Source: an uncultured Ruminococcus sp. (GTDB lineage: Bacteria > Bacillota > Clostridia > Oscillospirales > Ruminococcaceae). From it: a stretch of 59,387 nt of DNA. Position numbers and translations under genes: made by a program. Each line of letters starts with the position of its first letter. Within the stretch, counting starts at the first letter, position 1. Positions 15,879-25,586 of the stretch are shown here, in pieces. The stretch spans positions 1 to 59,387 of the forward strand of contig NZ_CACWPP010000013.1 of assembly GCF_902762735.1 (NCBI RefSeq), given 5' to 3'. The notes beneath the pieces are model-generated. The model was not told where the DNA came from, did not search any database, and worked only from the letters and a program-made list of their open reading frames with translations.

Positions 15879-17217
15879 ACTCATATCTCAGGGCATCTAT
15901 CGGGTTCATGTTGCCTGCGCGTTTTGCGGGGTAGTAACCGAAGATAAGACCTGTCAGCATGGAGAATGCCAGCGAAATGATTATCGCAGGTATTGACGGC
16001 TGAACTGTCAGCACGATATACTCTGCGTATTCTGCCGCCATCGTAACAAGCACCATTGATGCTATCTTGCTTATGAGTATACCGTTGACGATACCGATTA
16101 TAACGCCTATCGTTCCTCCTGTAAGGCAGATGATTATGGCTTCTATGACGAACTGACTGCGAATATCGGAGTTCAGTGCGCCCAGTGCCTTGCGCACACC
16201 GATCTCGCGGGTGCGTTCAAGAATGCTTACAAGCATTATGTTCATTACGCCGACACCGCCGACAATAAGCGAGATCGCCGCAATAACTGATATGGCTATC
16301 GTTACCACATTCAGCACAGTGTTTATCATGCCGAATGTTTGTTCCTCATCATAAATGTGCATCTCCCACTGCTCGTTTTTTTCGTATAATGGGGAGAAAT
16401 AGTCCTCTATATAGGCTTTTGCGCTTTCTTTTGTACAATCTTTTGTCCAGCCTATCTCTGCTGAATTGAGTTTCGTTTCCTTAGCGGTAAGACTCATCAC
16501 CTTCAGCATTGTGTTGTAAGGCATGTAGATGTATGTTTTAATGTTGAGCCTGTCCTGCTTGTTTCTTGCATGGTTTATGCCCAGCTGATTTTTCTCCAGA
16601 TCGGTGTATTCCATCACGCCGACTATGCTCAGCTTAATGTTTCTTCCTGCGTTCTGACCTGTCAGCGTGTTGAATTTGATGGTCTTGCCGATAACGTTTT
16701 CGGTCGTACCGAAATACTGCTCACAGAAAAACTCAGATACAATGCAGGTATTTTTCTGGTTCATCATGTCCTCTTTGCTGATAGTCCTGCCCTGTACTAT
16801 CTGTTTTTTGAACTGGTCAAAATAGTCGTCAGAAACACCAAGCAACGTTGCTCCTATCGGGTCGCCGTCAGGATTTAATGTCTCAACACCGCCGTACATG
16901 TCGTTACAGCTATAAGTCAGCTCATCGGGGTGGAGATTTATAAGCTCCTGCACCTGTTCAAGTGTCATCTGCTCATCCTCAGGCAGATCGTTCCATTCTC
17001 CGCTGAAACCTTCGCGCACGTCAGGGTATATTATCAGCTTTGTCGAACCTATCTGGTTGAACGTATTCGTCAGTGTGCTGGAGATCGAGTTGCCGATGGT
17101 GGTTATGGTGATGACAGCACTGATGCCTATGATTATGCCCAGCATTGTCAGGAAGGACCTCATTTTATTGATGGAAAGCGAGGTGAACGCCATTTTTACG
17201 CTTTCTGCAAAATTCAT
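15877..17217 (-). CDS. MacB-type ABC transporter permease
   Basis: The 446-aa MacB/FtsX permease has an N-terminal helix (MRSFLTMLGIIIGISAVITI), a large extracellular MacB_PCD-like domain (about 45-310), then three C-terminal helices with SLIVGGVGVMNIMLVSILER and TREIGVRKALGA, the typical coupling motif. It forms the mechanotransmission pump with the ATPase and adaptor encoded just upstream (ATGA overlap with the ATPase stop). Export substrates for this family in Firmicutes include peptides and drugs; none can be named here. Confidence 0.92.
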   Translation of the reverse strand: MNFAESVKMAFTSLSINKMRSFLTMLGIIIGISAVITITTIGNSISSTLTNTFNQIGSTKLIIYPDVREGFSGEWNDLPEDEQMTLEQVQELINLHPDELTYSCNDMYGGVETLNPDGDPIGATLLGVSDDYFDQFKKQIVQGRTISKEDMMNQKNTCIVSEFFCEQYFGTTENVIGKTIKFNTLTGQNAGRNIKLSIVGVMEYTDLEKNQLGINHARNKQDRLNIKTYIYMPYNTMLKVMSLTAKETKLNSAEIGWTKDCTKESAKAYIEDYFSPLYEKNEQWEMHIYDEEQTFGMINTVLNVVTIAISVIAAISLIVGGVGVMNIMLVSILERTREIGVRKALGALNSDIRSQFVIEAIIICLTGGTIGVIIGIVNGILISKIASMVLVTMAAEYAEYIVLTVQPSIPAIIISLAFSMLTGLIFGYYPAKRAGNMNPIDALRYE

Positions 17218-17930
17218 ACTCTGCGCACCTCCCTTGTGTAGTCGGAAACTATCCGACCATCACTTATGGTGAGCATGCGCTCGGTCTCGCTTGCAAGTTC
17301 GGGGCTGTGTGTTATCAGCACGATGGTCTTGCCCTGCTTTTCGTGCAGTTCATGGAATAGATCCATGACCATTCTGCCTGTTTTGGTATCCAGCGCACCT
17401 GTCGGCTCGTCTGCCAGTATGATAGACGGGTCATTTGCCATCGCCCTTGCGATAGCGACACGCTGTTTCTGTCCGCCCGAAAGTCTTGATGGGTCGTGAG
17501 TGTAGCGGTCGCCCATGCCTACGAGTTTTATCAGCTCCATAGCCCGCTCGGTGCGCTTTTTCTGGGATACGCCTGCGTACATCATTGGCATCTCCACATT
17601 TTTCAGCGCAGTGATCTTCGGTATCAGATTGAAGTTCTGGAAAACGAAGCCTATCTCCTTATTTCTTATGCGGGAAAGCTGTTTGTCGTCAAAAACTTTA
17701 GTGGATTTGCCGTTGAGAAGATATTCGCCGTCAGTCTGGCGGTCAAGCAGACCGATAATATTCATCAAAGTACTCTTGCCCGAGCCTGATGCACCTACGA
17801 TAGATACGAATTCGCCTTCGTAAATATCAAGCCCAATATCGAACAGTATCTGAAGTTCATTCGGTTCGCCGACGTAATACTTCTTGGTGATGGAATCCAT
17901 ATGTATAACAGGTTCATTACTTCTTTTCAT
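17214..17930 (-). CDS. MacB-type ABC transporter ATP-binding protein
   Basis: The 238-aa nucleotide-binding subunit of the LolD/MacB group has Walker A GASGSGKST, Q-loop FVFQNFNLIP, signature LSGGQKQRVAIARA, Walker B IILADEPTGALD and switch His LITHSPE. The start overlaps the end of the adaptor gene by 14 nt and the stop overlaps the permease start by 4 nt, so translation of the three is coupled. Confidence 0.95.
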   Translation of the reverse strand: MKRSNEPVIHMDSITKKYYVGEPNELQILFDIGLDIYEGEFVSIVGASGSGKSTLMNIIGLLDRQTDGEYLLNGKSTKVFDDKQLSRIRNKEIGFVFQNFNLIPKITALKNVEMPMMYAGVSQKKRTERAMELIKLVGMGDRYTHDPSRLSGGQKQRVAIARAMANDPSIILADEPTGALDTKTGRMVMDLFHELHEKQGKTIVLITHSPELASETERMLTISDGRIVSDYTREVRRV

Positions 17931-19308
17931 TGACCTGTATCCTCGCTCCCTCTTCTACGGGCATAAGTTCATCGCTGTCAGGCTGTTCAACGACGAGATC
18001 ACCGCTCTTGACCTCACCGCCTGTCACCTCAACGTAGAAGTCAGATTCTTCACCTGTGACTATCTTCTTTTTGCTGACCTCATAGCCGCCCTGTTCATCA
18101 TTGGCTTTGGTGGCTACAAATACGTATTTACTGCCGTCATCTTCCTCGTAAATGCCTGAATACGGCACGCTGAGTTTTTCGCCCACATCCTTTGTCACCA
18201 CATCTACTGTTGCTGACATGCCTATCAGGAGCTTATCGTTGGGCTGGTCAAGTGTCACCTCTACTTTATAGCCGCCGCCTGACTGTTCGCTGGCGGCAGG
18301 GTTTGAAGAAATAACATTGACTATTCGAGTGATCTTTGCGGAAAATTCTTCATCGGGCAGTACTTTTGAAGTAACAGTCGCTTTCATGCCTTCACTGATC
18401 TTTGTAATATCAGTTTCTTTGACTGTAAGCTCGATAACAGTACGGTCGGTGTTAACGATAGTCATAAGTGTGGGTGCAGAGGGGAGGCTTCCTTCGTTGA
18501 CATTGAGCGCCGTGATTATACCGCTCTGCGGTGCATATACCTGACATTGATCTATCTGTTCCTGCAGCTTGTCCATCTGCTTCTGTATAGTGTCGGTATC
18601 GGTGTACTGTTCAGCATCAATAATATCCTGAATGCCCTGTATCGTCTCATCGAACTGTGTCGCGGTATCGTTATACGCTTCCTGCGCTGTTGTCACCGCC
18701 TCATCAAGAGAAGTCAGCCCGGGTTTGAGCTGTTCAAGTGTAGCATTTACAGCATCGTAATCGTAAAATTCGTCACCTGCGTCGATAGCCGCATTGTATT
18801 CGCCCACCAGCTTATTGTACTTTTCGTAAGCATCATCACGTTCCTTGATAGCCTTGTCTATCGCTCTTTGTGCGCGGTCAAGGGCTGTCTGCTTTTTGGT
18901 CTTGGCAGACTCAAGGTCGCGTGCATTTTTGTCATGCCCCGACTGCGTTTTCTTGTCGCTGTTCTCCAGCTGTTTTTTGAGGTCGTCGTACTCCTCTTTA
19001 AGTTCGGTCGTGTCGAACACGCAGAGCAAGTCACCCTCTTTGACAACATCGCCCAGACTTACTTTGACTTCGCTGATCGTAGCACTGAGTTTAGTGGTCA
19101 CATCGACTGTGCCGTTGCCGATGACCGAACCTGTGGTCGAGATAGTCTCCGAAAGGTCATTCTGTCCTGCGGGTACTACCGAATACCTCATGTTAGCCAG
19201 CATGCTTTCCTGCGTGGACTTTGCCATGCTTATCAAGCCGTAAGCACCTCCGCCAACGACCAGCAGTGCTACCAGAGGTATTATGATAGCTTTTTTCTTT
19301 ACTGCCAT
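17917..19308 (-). CDS. HlyD/MacA-like efflux periplasmic-adaptor-type protein
   Basis: This 463-aa membrane fusion protein has an N-terminal membrane anchor (IIIPLVALLVVGGGAYGLI), a lipoyl/barrel-sandwich half motif (VKVSLGDVVKEGDLLCVFD), a long coiled-coil hairpin (about 105-255) and the second lipoyl half (VYAPQSGIITALNVNEGSLP). Beta-barrel segments follow. In a Gram-positive cell it acts outside the membrane with the MacB-type permease rather than reaching an outer membrane. AAGGAGG precedes the ATG at 19308. First gene of the adaptor-ATPase-permease operon. Confidence 0.92.
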   Translation of the reverse strand: MAVKKKAIIIPLVALLVVGGGAYGLISMAKSTQESMLANMRYSVVPAGQNDLSETISTTGSVIGNGTVDVTTKLSATISEVKVSLGDVVKEGDLLCVFDTTELKEEYDDLKKQLENSDKKTQSGHDKNARDLESAKTKKQTALDRAQRAIDKAIKERDDAYEKYNKLVGEYNAAIDAGDEFYDYDAVNATLEQLKPGLTSLDEAVTTAQEAYNDTATQFDETIQGIQDIIDAEQYTDTDTIQKQMDKLQEQIDQCQVYAPQSGIITALNVNEGSLPSAPTLMTIVNTDRTVIELTVKETDITKISEGMKATVTSKVLPDEEFSAKITRIVNVISSNPAASEQSGGGYKVEVTLDQPNDKLLIGMSATVDVVTKDVGEKLSVPYSGIYEEDDGSKYVFVATKANDEQGGYEVSKKKIVTGEESDFYVEVTGGEVKSGDLVVEQPDSDELMPVEEGARIQVNEKK

Positions 19309-19446
19309 TGTTTTGCCTCCTTAAAATTATTCGGACTTACTGTGTTAAAAATTTTTATCTTCACAGTTAAAATGATTATAACATTTAATATTATCTACGT
19401 CAAGTTATAAATAATGCAGCAGACAAATTTCGTCATAATAAACAAA

Positions 19447-19476
19447 ATGCCGTGCAGAATTGATCTGCACGGCATA
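19447..19476 (-). terminator. terminator of ychF
   Basis: ATGCCGTGCAG/CTGCACGGCAT is an 11-bp perfect stem with a TTTTGTTTA tail on the minus strand. Confidence 0.8.
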
Positions 19477-19487
19477 TAAATGATAGA

Positions 19488-20582
19488 TTACACGTTGAAT
19501 TTAAACAGGACAATATCGCCGTCCTGCATCACATATTCCTTGCCCTCCTGACGAGCCAGTCCCTTTTCACGGACAGCAGCCATTGAGCCGTACTGCATCA
19601 GGTCATCAAAGCTGACTACTTCAGCGCGAATAAACCCGCGCTCAAAGTCAGAATGTATCTTGCCTGCCGCCTGCGGAGCTTTAGTGCCCTTAGTTATGGT
19701 CCAAGCGCGAACTTCAGGCTCACCTGCGGTCAGGAAAGAGATAAGACCCAGCAGTGAGTAGCCTTCCTTTATGATGCGGTCAAGTCCGCTGGTCTCAAGA
19801 CCGAGATCTGCGAGGAACATTGACTTGTCCTCCGCGTCCATATCGGAGATCTCAGCCTCGATCTGCGCACATATCGGCAGTACGGCAGATCTTTCGGCAG
19901 CAGCGATCTCGCAGACCTTCTTGTAATTCACATTGGTGTCAATGTTGTTGCGGAAGTCATTTTCGCTGAGGTTTGCGGCGTAAATAACAGGTTTAAGCGA
20001 CAGCAGGGGAGTTTCTTTCAGCAGTTCAGCCTCGTCATCCGTCATGTCATAGCTTCTGGCTGAGTGTCCCTCTTCCAGATGGGCTTTCAGTCTTTCCAGA
20101 AAATCAACGGTACTGCCCAGACTTTTATCGCCCTTCATCGCCTTTTTTGTACGGTCAATGCGTCTTTCGAGCAGTTCAATGTCCGAGAAGATAAGCTCAA
20201 GGTCGATCGTCTCGATGTCACGGGCGGGGTCTATCGAACCGTCAACATGTATTATGTTGTCGTCCTCAAAACAGCGCACAACATGCACGATGGCATCTAC
20301 CTCACGGATATTTGCGAGGAACTTGTTGCCAAGACCTTCGCCCTTAGATGCGCCCTTTACCAGACCTGCGATGTCAACAAATTCCAGCGTCGCGGGGGTG
20401 AACTTTACAGGGTGATACATCTCAGCCAGCGCATCAAGGCGCTTATCGGGCACCGAAACGATGCCGACATTCGGCTCAATGGTGCAGAAAGGGTAGTTTG
20501 CCGACTCAGCACCTGCGTTGGTCAGCGCATTGAAAAGTGTAGATTTGCCAACATTTGGCAGTCCTACCATACCTAATTTCAT
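19488..20582 (-). CDS. ychF: redox-regulated ATPase YchF
   Basis: YchF/OLA1 is a conserved Obg-like P-loop ATPase that binds ribosomes and acts in stress responses. The 364-aa protein starts MKLGMVGLPNVGKSTLFNAL (G1/Walker A), continues with ANYPFCTIEPNVG and FVDIAGLVKGASKGEGLGN (G2/G3), and has NLSEND in place of the GTP-specific NKxD, as in the family. The C-terminal TGS domain ends GDIVLFKFNV. AAAGGAGAG precedes the ATG. Confidence 0.97.
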   Translation of the reverse strand: MKLGMVGLPNVGKSTLFNALTNAGAESANYPFCTIEPNVGIVSVPDKRLDALAEMYHPVKFTPATLEFVDIAGLVKGASKGEGLGNKFLANIREVDAIVHVVRCFEDDNIIHVDGSIDPARDIETIDLELIFSDIELLERRIDRTKKAMKGDKSLGSTVDFLERLKAHLEEGHSARSYDMTDDEAELLKETPLLSLKPVIYAANLSENDFRNNIDTNVNYKKVCEIAAAERSAVLPICAQIEAEISDMDAEDKSMFLADLGLETSGLDRIIKEGYSLLGLISFLTAGEPEVRAWTITKGTKAPQAAGKIHSDFERGFIRAEVVSFDDLMQYGSMAAVREKGLARQEGKEYVMQDGDIVLFKFNV

Positions 20583-20632
20583 TGATTTACTCTCCTTTGG
20601 AAAATTTTATGCGAGTTCGCCGCAATTATTGA

Positions 20633-20851
20633 CTACATGTTTTCGCAGTCAGGATCTTCGATGGGGCAGCTATCCTTATCTTCAGAGTTGCTTATCTCGT
20701 TGCAGCTTGCGATCTGTATGCCCTTCTTTACAGGTGAAAACAGAAATCCCACGCAAACGCCCAGCAGGAAAAGCGCAAGACCTTTCCAGAAATACCCCAC
20801 AGCGGGTGTAACGATCTCGTTGGTATAAATGGTTTTCAGTGTGTCTTTCAT
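20633..20851 (-). CDS. small single-pass membrane protein, 72 aa
   Basis: The gene has a strong AGGAGG ribosome binding site. One clear membrane helix (GYFWKGLALFLLGVCVGFLF, about 19-39) is followed by a short tail with four acidic/cysteine-rich clusters (DKDSCPIEDPDCENM). No family was recognised. It lies upstream of ychF on the same strand with a 50-nt gap and 183 nt after the large FtsX permease, so it could belong to either transcript. The C-terminal Cys pair might bind metal or form a disulfide. Confidence 0.7.
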   Translation of the reverse strand: MKDTLKTIYTNEIVTPAVGYFWKGLALFLLGVCVGFLFSPVKKGIQIASCNEISNSEDKDSCPIEDPDCENM

Positions 20852-21034
20852 GGTGTTGACCTCCTAAAAAATATTTTTTACAGCAGACATAGTTTAGTGT
20901 ATGCGATTTGATATCTGCAAAAACGTACAATTGTTATCAACAATAATTGCGCTTAGGTTGACTGCCGAAGCGTTCAAAAATTGCTGTGCATTTATTGCCG
21001 TAAAAAGCAGTCTGCAAATTGACGTGAATGATCT

Positions 21035-23836
21035 CTACTCAACAGCTTTAAGCGAGCCTGCCATGTCGATCTTTTTGAGTACAAAGTGCAGTGCAACATT
21101 GACTGCAAGTGTAAAAAACAGCGTAATTACGCAGCCGTAGACCAGTGAGGTGCCCGCAAGCTCACGGTTGAACATGAGTATATCCACCTCAGCAGTTACC
21201 GTAACAAAGTAGTGCAGAATGCGTCCGAGAGGCATTCCTATCAGCACTCCGAGAAGTGCAGAAATGATATTTTCGCGCAAAATATAGTCATCTGTTTCAC
21301 GGTCGAAAAAGCCCAGAACTTTGATAGTCGCTATTTCACGCTTTCGCTCATTTATGTTTATCTCAGCGAGGTTATACAGCACGACTATCGCCAGCAGACC
21401 TGCACTGAAAATGAGTACTGCCACCAGTTTATTTAGACTGTCAGCAGAGTTCATATAGCCCTGACTCTGATCCTCCTTATAGGTCAGCCCGAAGAAATGC
21501 TCAGACTTCATCAGCGTGTAGCGAAACTCCTCAAAGTCCGTATTTTCAAGCAAATTCAGGAATGCGATATTATAGCTGACCGATCTGCCGAAGCCGTTTT
21601 CAAAAGTTTCGGGTGTCATAAAAATGTAATGGAAAGCATAATTTCGGCAGATGCCGCTGACGCTGAAAGCATGGCTCAGCCCGTCTGTATCCGCCAGTAA
21701 GATCTCATCGCCGATACTCACCTCGAGCAGCGCAGCGAGCTTTTCCGTGATGACCACGCCGCCGTTATCGAGCGCAATTTTTGATAAGCTGTCAGCATCT
21801 CTCAGCTGAACGAAATGCTCCAGCCTTGACGGAGTATCGGGCACACAGATGTTTGCAGTGCAGTGCATGTCATCGGCAGAAGCGTCGATCTCTGTCAGCA
21901 TCGTCTGCATGTGAACGCCGATCTCATTGATACTTTCGATCTCCTCTTCGTGTGACTCGTATGAAAAGCGGTTGTTGAGCACGGTTATGCCGTCGTAGAC
22001 AAAAACCTCGTTGAACTGCTTGTCCACCACCGAACCGATCGAATATTTTAAGCCGAAACCCGTGATTATCAATGCTGTGCAGCCAGCCACGCCTGCCAGT
22101 GTCATAGTAAAGCGGCGTTTGTACCTGAGCATATTCCGCGTTGTTACCTTGCTCATAAAGCTGAGTTTTCCCCATATTTTCGGGTTATTTTCGAGCATTA
22201 CACGCCTGCCTTCCTTAGGCAGCTTAGGGCGCATAAGGCTGCCGGGGACTTCTCTCAGCTCGCGCAGACAGGTCAGCGCAGTGACACCGCATATGCAGAT
22301 CATGGAGATCACAGCCGAGCCAATGAGGTATCCTGCTCTCAGCGGAGTATCCAGTTCCGGGATATTGTACAATAATTTGTACCCGTTGTAGATCATCTGC
22401 GGCAGTATCTTCAACCCGATCGCCGAGCCGAGAAGTCCGCCGCATAAAGCCGCCAGCCCGGAATAGACCAGATATTTGCCCAGTATTGCAAAGATTGGAT
22501 ACCCCAAAGCCTTGTATATGCCCAGTATCCCGCGCTGTTCTTCGATAAGGCGGGACATGTTCGTCAGGCAGACCAGTGATGCGACCAGCACAAAAAACAC
22601 AGGAAACACTCTGGAGATAAGATCTATCTTGTTGCTGTCGCCCTTGAACGATGCGTAATCGTTTGAGGCTGAAAAACGGTCAAACTGATATATTTCGGGT
22701 GTTCCGACCTGTGCCAGCTGTTTTTCGGCTTCATGTATCTCCATGTTTGCCGTGTCCAGCTCGGAAATGTATTTCTGATGAGCTTCACCCGTAAGATCGT
22801 CGTTGTCGCCGATCAGGTCCTGCACGATCCTCAGAGCTTTTTCCGCTTTGAGCATGGCAGATTTTTCGAGATAACCGCGCTTGCCTTTATCCAGCTGTTC
22901 TTCGTAAATTTTTCGTGCTTTCGCGGCTGTTTTCTCTATTTTTGGCAGATCTGCCAGCAGTTGGTCCAAGTCCATATTAATGTACTTGTTCAGCGTTTCA
23001 GTCGTTGTCTTAGCCGAAGCTATCCTGTCCTCCGCCTGACTTTTCAGGTCGGTATATCGCTTATTTACGCTGGAACAGAAGGCTTGGTATGCCTCCTTAC
23101 TGTTTTCACTGACCGCTTTTCTGTACTCGTCTGAAAACGGGTCGAGTTCGTCAACGCCCTCAATATCCACGAACATTTCAGTATAGTACGGCGTTATGAA
23201 TTCTTCCTCCCGCAGGAAAACGTTTGAGACGATAGTTCCGTCACCCTCGCTTGTTGGGTCACGTTCAAAACCGATATACATCGGAGATGTAACAACGCCG
23301 ACGACCTCAAAAGTGTCATTTTCGAGGGTCTCGGTCAGCGCTTTGGAGTCATCTGGTTCGGTAAAGTGTAATTTTTCACCCAGCTTAAAAGTTTCGGGTA
23401 TGTTCAGCTTGACTTCTATCGCACACTCGCCGTCATTTTCAGGCAGACGACCTTCGATAACGTTTAATTTGTTCATCAGGTTCGGGCTGTCATCGGCGAG
23501 CGTTGAGTTGAATGAGATACATCTTACAACGATATTCTGGTTGTTATGCGGGTAGAAAACATCTTTGGAATACGCCGCATGTGCGCCTTTTACATGGTCT
23601 GCGAGCTTTACTGCTTCCACATCGGAAGAGCGCACACCAATATCAGATGTGAGCTTTAAGTCCATTAATTTGTATTCTTCAAAGTAGTCTGCCGCAGTAT
23701 CGACCATATCGGGCTGAGTGGCTTTTATCCCTGAAAAAAATCCGCAGCCCAGTAAAACTATCAGGAAAAGAGATAAAAAACGTCCGAAATTTCCGCGGAT
23801 CTCTCGTATGGTATCTTTAAGAAAAGCAGTTTTCAA
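21035..23836 (-). CDS. large FtsX-family ABC transporter permease, no adjacent ATPase
   Basis: The 933-aa permease has a cytosolic start LKTAFLKDTIREIRGNFG, an N-terminal helix (LSLFLIVLLGCGFFSG), a large extracellular domain with a coiled coil (about 255-375), and two groups of membrane helices each inside an FtsX domain (VFFVLVASLVCLTNMSRLIEEQRGILGIYKALG and LNKLVAVLIFSAGLLAIV), plus a second extracellular domain between them. The start is TTG at 23836, supported by GGAGG 7 nt upstream; the frame opens earlier at 23884 without such a site. Permeases of this size usually sit next to an ATP-binding gene; here the neighbours are trpS and a small membrane protein. Confidence 0.85.
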   Translation of the reverse strand: MKTAFLKDTIREIRGNFGRFLSLFLIVLLGCGFFSGIKATQPDMVDTAADYFEEYKLMDLKLTSDIGVRSSDVEAVKLADHVKGAHAAYSKDVFYPHNNQNIVVRCISFNSTLADDSPNLMNKLNVIEGRLPENDGECAIEVKLNIPETFKLGEKLHFTEPDDSKALTETLENDTFEVVGVVTSPMYIGFERDPTSEGDGTIVSNVFLREEEFITPYYTEMFVDIEGVDELDPFSDEYRKAVSENSKEAYQAFCSSVNKRYTDLKSQAEDRIASAKTTTETLNKYINMDLDQLLADLPKIEKTAAKARKIYEEQLDKGKRGYLEKSAMLKAEKALRIVQDLIGDNDDLTGEAHQKYISELDTANMEIHEAEKQLAQVGTPEIYQFDRFSASNDYASFKGDSNKIDLISRVFPVFFVLVASLVCLTNMSRLIEEQRGILGIYKALGYPIFAILGKYLVYSGLAALCGGLLGSAIGLKILPQMIYNGYKLLYNIPELDTPLRAGYLIGSAVISMICICGVTALTCLRELREVPGSLMRPKLPKEGRRVMLENNPKIWGKLSFMSKVTTRNMLRYKRRFTMTLAGVAGCTALIITGFGLKYSIGSVVDKQFNEVFVYDGITVLNNRFSYESHEEEIESINEIGVHMQTMLTEIDASADDMHCTANICVPDTPSRLEHFVQLRDADSLSKIALDNGGVVITEKLAALLEVSIGDEILLADTDGLSHAFSVSGICRNYAFHYIFMTPETFENGFGRSVSYNIAFLNLLENTDFEEFRYTLMKSEHFFGLTYKEDQSQGYMNSADSLNKLVAVLIFSAGLLAIVVLYNLAEININERKREIATIKVLGFFDRETDDYILRENIISALLGVLIGMPLGRILHYFVTVTAEVDILMFNRELAGTSLVYGCVITLFFTLAVNVALHFVLKKIDMAGSLKAVE

Positions 23837-23958
23837 AATGAGACCTCCGATTATAAAACGGCTCAAATGCCGCGTTTTGTGCATTCAGGTAAGAAAAGCC
23901 GTCAGCCCCGATGACCGTCCATATAACGCTCACGCCACTGCCCGAAAATTTTCGCAGA

Positions 23959-24975
23959 CTATCTGGGATCAACAAATCCGACCTTGTGATAAACCTTTGA
24001 AACTGTTCTCTGCGTGATGATCCTTGCCTTTTCCGCGCCTGCTGTATAGCATTCCTTGAGGTATGCCTTATCGTTCATAAGACGCGCAAATTCGGTGCGT
24101 ACAGGTTCGAGGTGGTCAGCCACAGCCTCACCTACAGCAAGTTTGAAGTCGCCGTAACCTTTGCCTGCGAAATCCTTTTCGATGTCCTCGAAACTTTTCC
24201 CTGTAACAACGCTGTATATCGTCATCAGATTGTTGATGCCGTCCTTGCCCTCAGCGTATCTTACCTCCGTGTCAGAATCGGTGACAGCACGCTTGAACTT
24301 GCGGATTATTGTATCCTTATCGTCAAGTATCAGTATGCATGCATTGGGATTTTCGTCGGATTTTGACATCTTCTTGGTGGGATCCTGCAAACTCATGACC
24401 TTAGCGCCCATTTTCGGGATATACGGCTCAGGCAGTTTGAAGAAATCGCCGTAACGCTGGTTGAAGCGCTGTGCGATGTTCCTTGCCAGTTCAAGATGCT
24501 GTTTCTGGTCAGCGCCTATCGGCACGAGATCGGCGTTGTATGCAAGAATATCAGCCGCCATCAGCACAGGATATGTGAACAGACCTGCATTGATGTTGTC
24601 AGCGTGCTTAGCCGATTTGTCCTTGAACTGTGTCATACGCTGGAGTTCGCCGAACTGTGTCGAACAGCCCAGCACCCAGCTGAGTTCGGGGTGATTGCAG
24701 TTGTGGCTCTGGAAAAACAGCACCGACTTCTGCGGGTCCATTCCGCAGGCGATCAGCAGTGCATACGCCTGAAGCGAGTTCTGTCTCAGCTTTGCAGGTT
24801 CTTGTGTGACTGTGATCGAATGCAGGTCAGCTACCGCATAAACGCAGTTGAATTCCTCCTGCAAAGGACCCCAGTTTTTTACAGCTCCGAGATAATTGCC
24901 CAGTGTGAAAGTTCCTGTGGGCTGTATCATGCTTAGTATCAGCTTTTTGTCTTTTGAAAAATTTAACTCAGCCAT
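23959..24975 (-). CDS. trpS: tryptophan-tRNA ligase
   Basis: TrpS charges tRNA-Trp. The 338-aa class I synthetase has PTGTFTLGNYLGAVKNW (HIGH-equivalent motif with a TLGN variant), GADQKQHLELARNIAQRFN and KKMSKSDENPNA (KMSKS loop). The length is normal. AAGGAG lies upstream of the ATG at 24975. No T-box antiterminator is present in the 143-nt gap to the upstream gene, but that gap contains two interleaved inverted repeats. Confidence 0.96.
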   Translation of the reverse strand: MAELNFSKDKKLILSMIQPTGTFTLGNYLGAVKNWGPLQEEFNCVYAVADLHSITVTQEPAKLRQNSLQAYALLIACGMDPQKSVLFFQSHNCNHPELSWVLGCSTQFGELQRMTQFKDKSAKHADNINAGLFTYPVLMAADILAYNADLVPIGADQKQHLELARNIAQRFNQRYGDFFKLPEPYIPKMGAKVMSLQDPTKKMSKSDENPNACILILDDKDTIIRKFKRAVTDSDTEVRYAEGKDGINNLMTIYSVVTGKSFEDIEKDFAGKGYGDFKLAVGEAVADHLEPVRTEFARLMNDKAYLKECYTAGAEKARIITQRTVSKVYHKVGFVDPR

Positions 24976-25005
24976 TTTACTACTCCTTAATTCAAATTAT
25001 TTATC

Positions 25006-25081
25006 TCCCGATAAAGATCTGTATGGCATAAAGCGATACACAGCATTCTCGGGACATTTATATTTACAGCGAAACAGATCT
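25006..25081 (-). promoter_or_regulatory. possible pseudoknot or switch in the trpS leader
   Basis: Within the gap before trpS, AGATCTGT/ACAGATCT (25015-25022 with 25074-25081) and TCCCGA/TCGGGA (25006-25011 with 25049-25054) interlock in the order a-b-a'-b' that defines an H-type pseudoknot or two exclusive hairpins. The arms are short, so chance is possible. Confidence 0.3.
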
Positions 25082-25118
25082 CACGCGCTTGCTGCGCAGA
25101 CGCCGCGTTATCTGCATT

Positions 25119-25586
25119 TTAATCCGCTTCTTCATCTTCGGGACTTGCTTCCTGCCGCCCCATTCTGCCTGTTCTGAAAAGGTAGAATGCTCCCGATGCA
25201 ATAAATATGACAGGCGTTGCTATCAGTATCGTCAAACGCGCTTTTGTCCAAAAGACCATACCCATCATCATAAGCAGTAATGTCAGCGCCATATCTGTCT
25301 CCAGCATGCAGAAAAATGTGCGCAAAGCCTGTATTGCGGGGAGTTTGTCGCCCTGCACGTCACTGTCGAACTGCTTTATCACGCCTGTATGAAGCACCAG
25401 AAAAGTAGCCGCTATGCCAATTATCATGCTGAGCGCAAGATTTGTGACGACCACAGACCTGTTGATCGTCCCGCGGTCAAACAGGAGCATTATAATGTCG
25501 CCTGCCGCACAGAAGATCAGCCCTGCGGCACTTAGCAGTGAAAGTCCCAGCTGGAGCGGGGTGAGCGGTATCTTCTGTTTATTCAC
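25119..25586 (-). CDS. four-helix integral membrane protein, 155 aa
   Basis: The likely start is GTG at 25586 (VNKQKIPLTPLQLG), which overlaps the aminotransferase stop (GTGAATAA) and has AAAGGAAA upstream, so translation is coupled. Four hydrophobic segments are visible: LSLLSAAGLIFCAAGDIIML, LALSMIIGIAATFLVLHTG, MALTLLLMMMGMVFW and ILIATPVIFIASGAFYLF. The C-terminal tail is acidic. No family was recognised. The tight link to an aminotransferase could suggest a transport or support role, but this is not shown. Confidence 0.75.
   Translation of the reverse strand: MNKQKIPLTPLQLGLSLLSAAGLIFCAAGDIIMLLFDRGTINRSVVVTNLALSMIIGIAATFLVLHTGVIKQFDSDVQGDKLPAIQALRTFFCMLETDMALTLLLMMMGMVFWTKARLTILIATPVIFIASGAFYLFRTGRMGRQEASPEDEEAD

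Noticed and set aside
24976-25118. T-box riboswitch before trpS
   Set aside because: The gap is too short and lacks the conserved T-box sequence; only short interleaved repeats are present.
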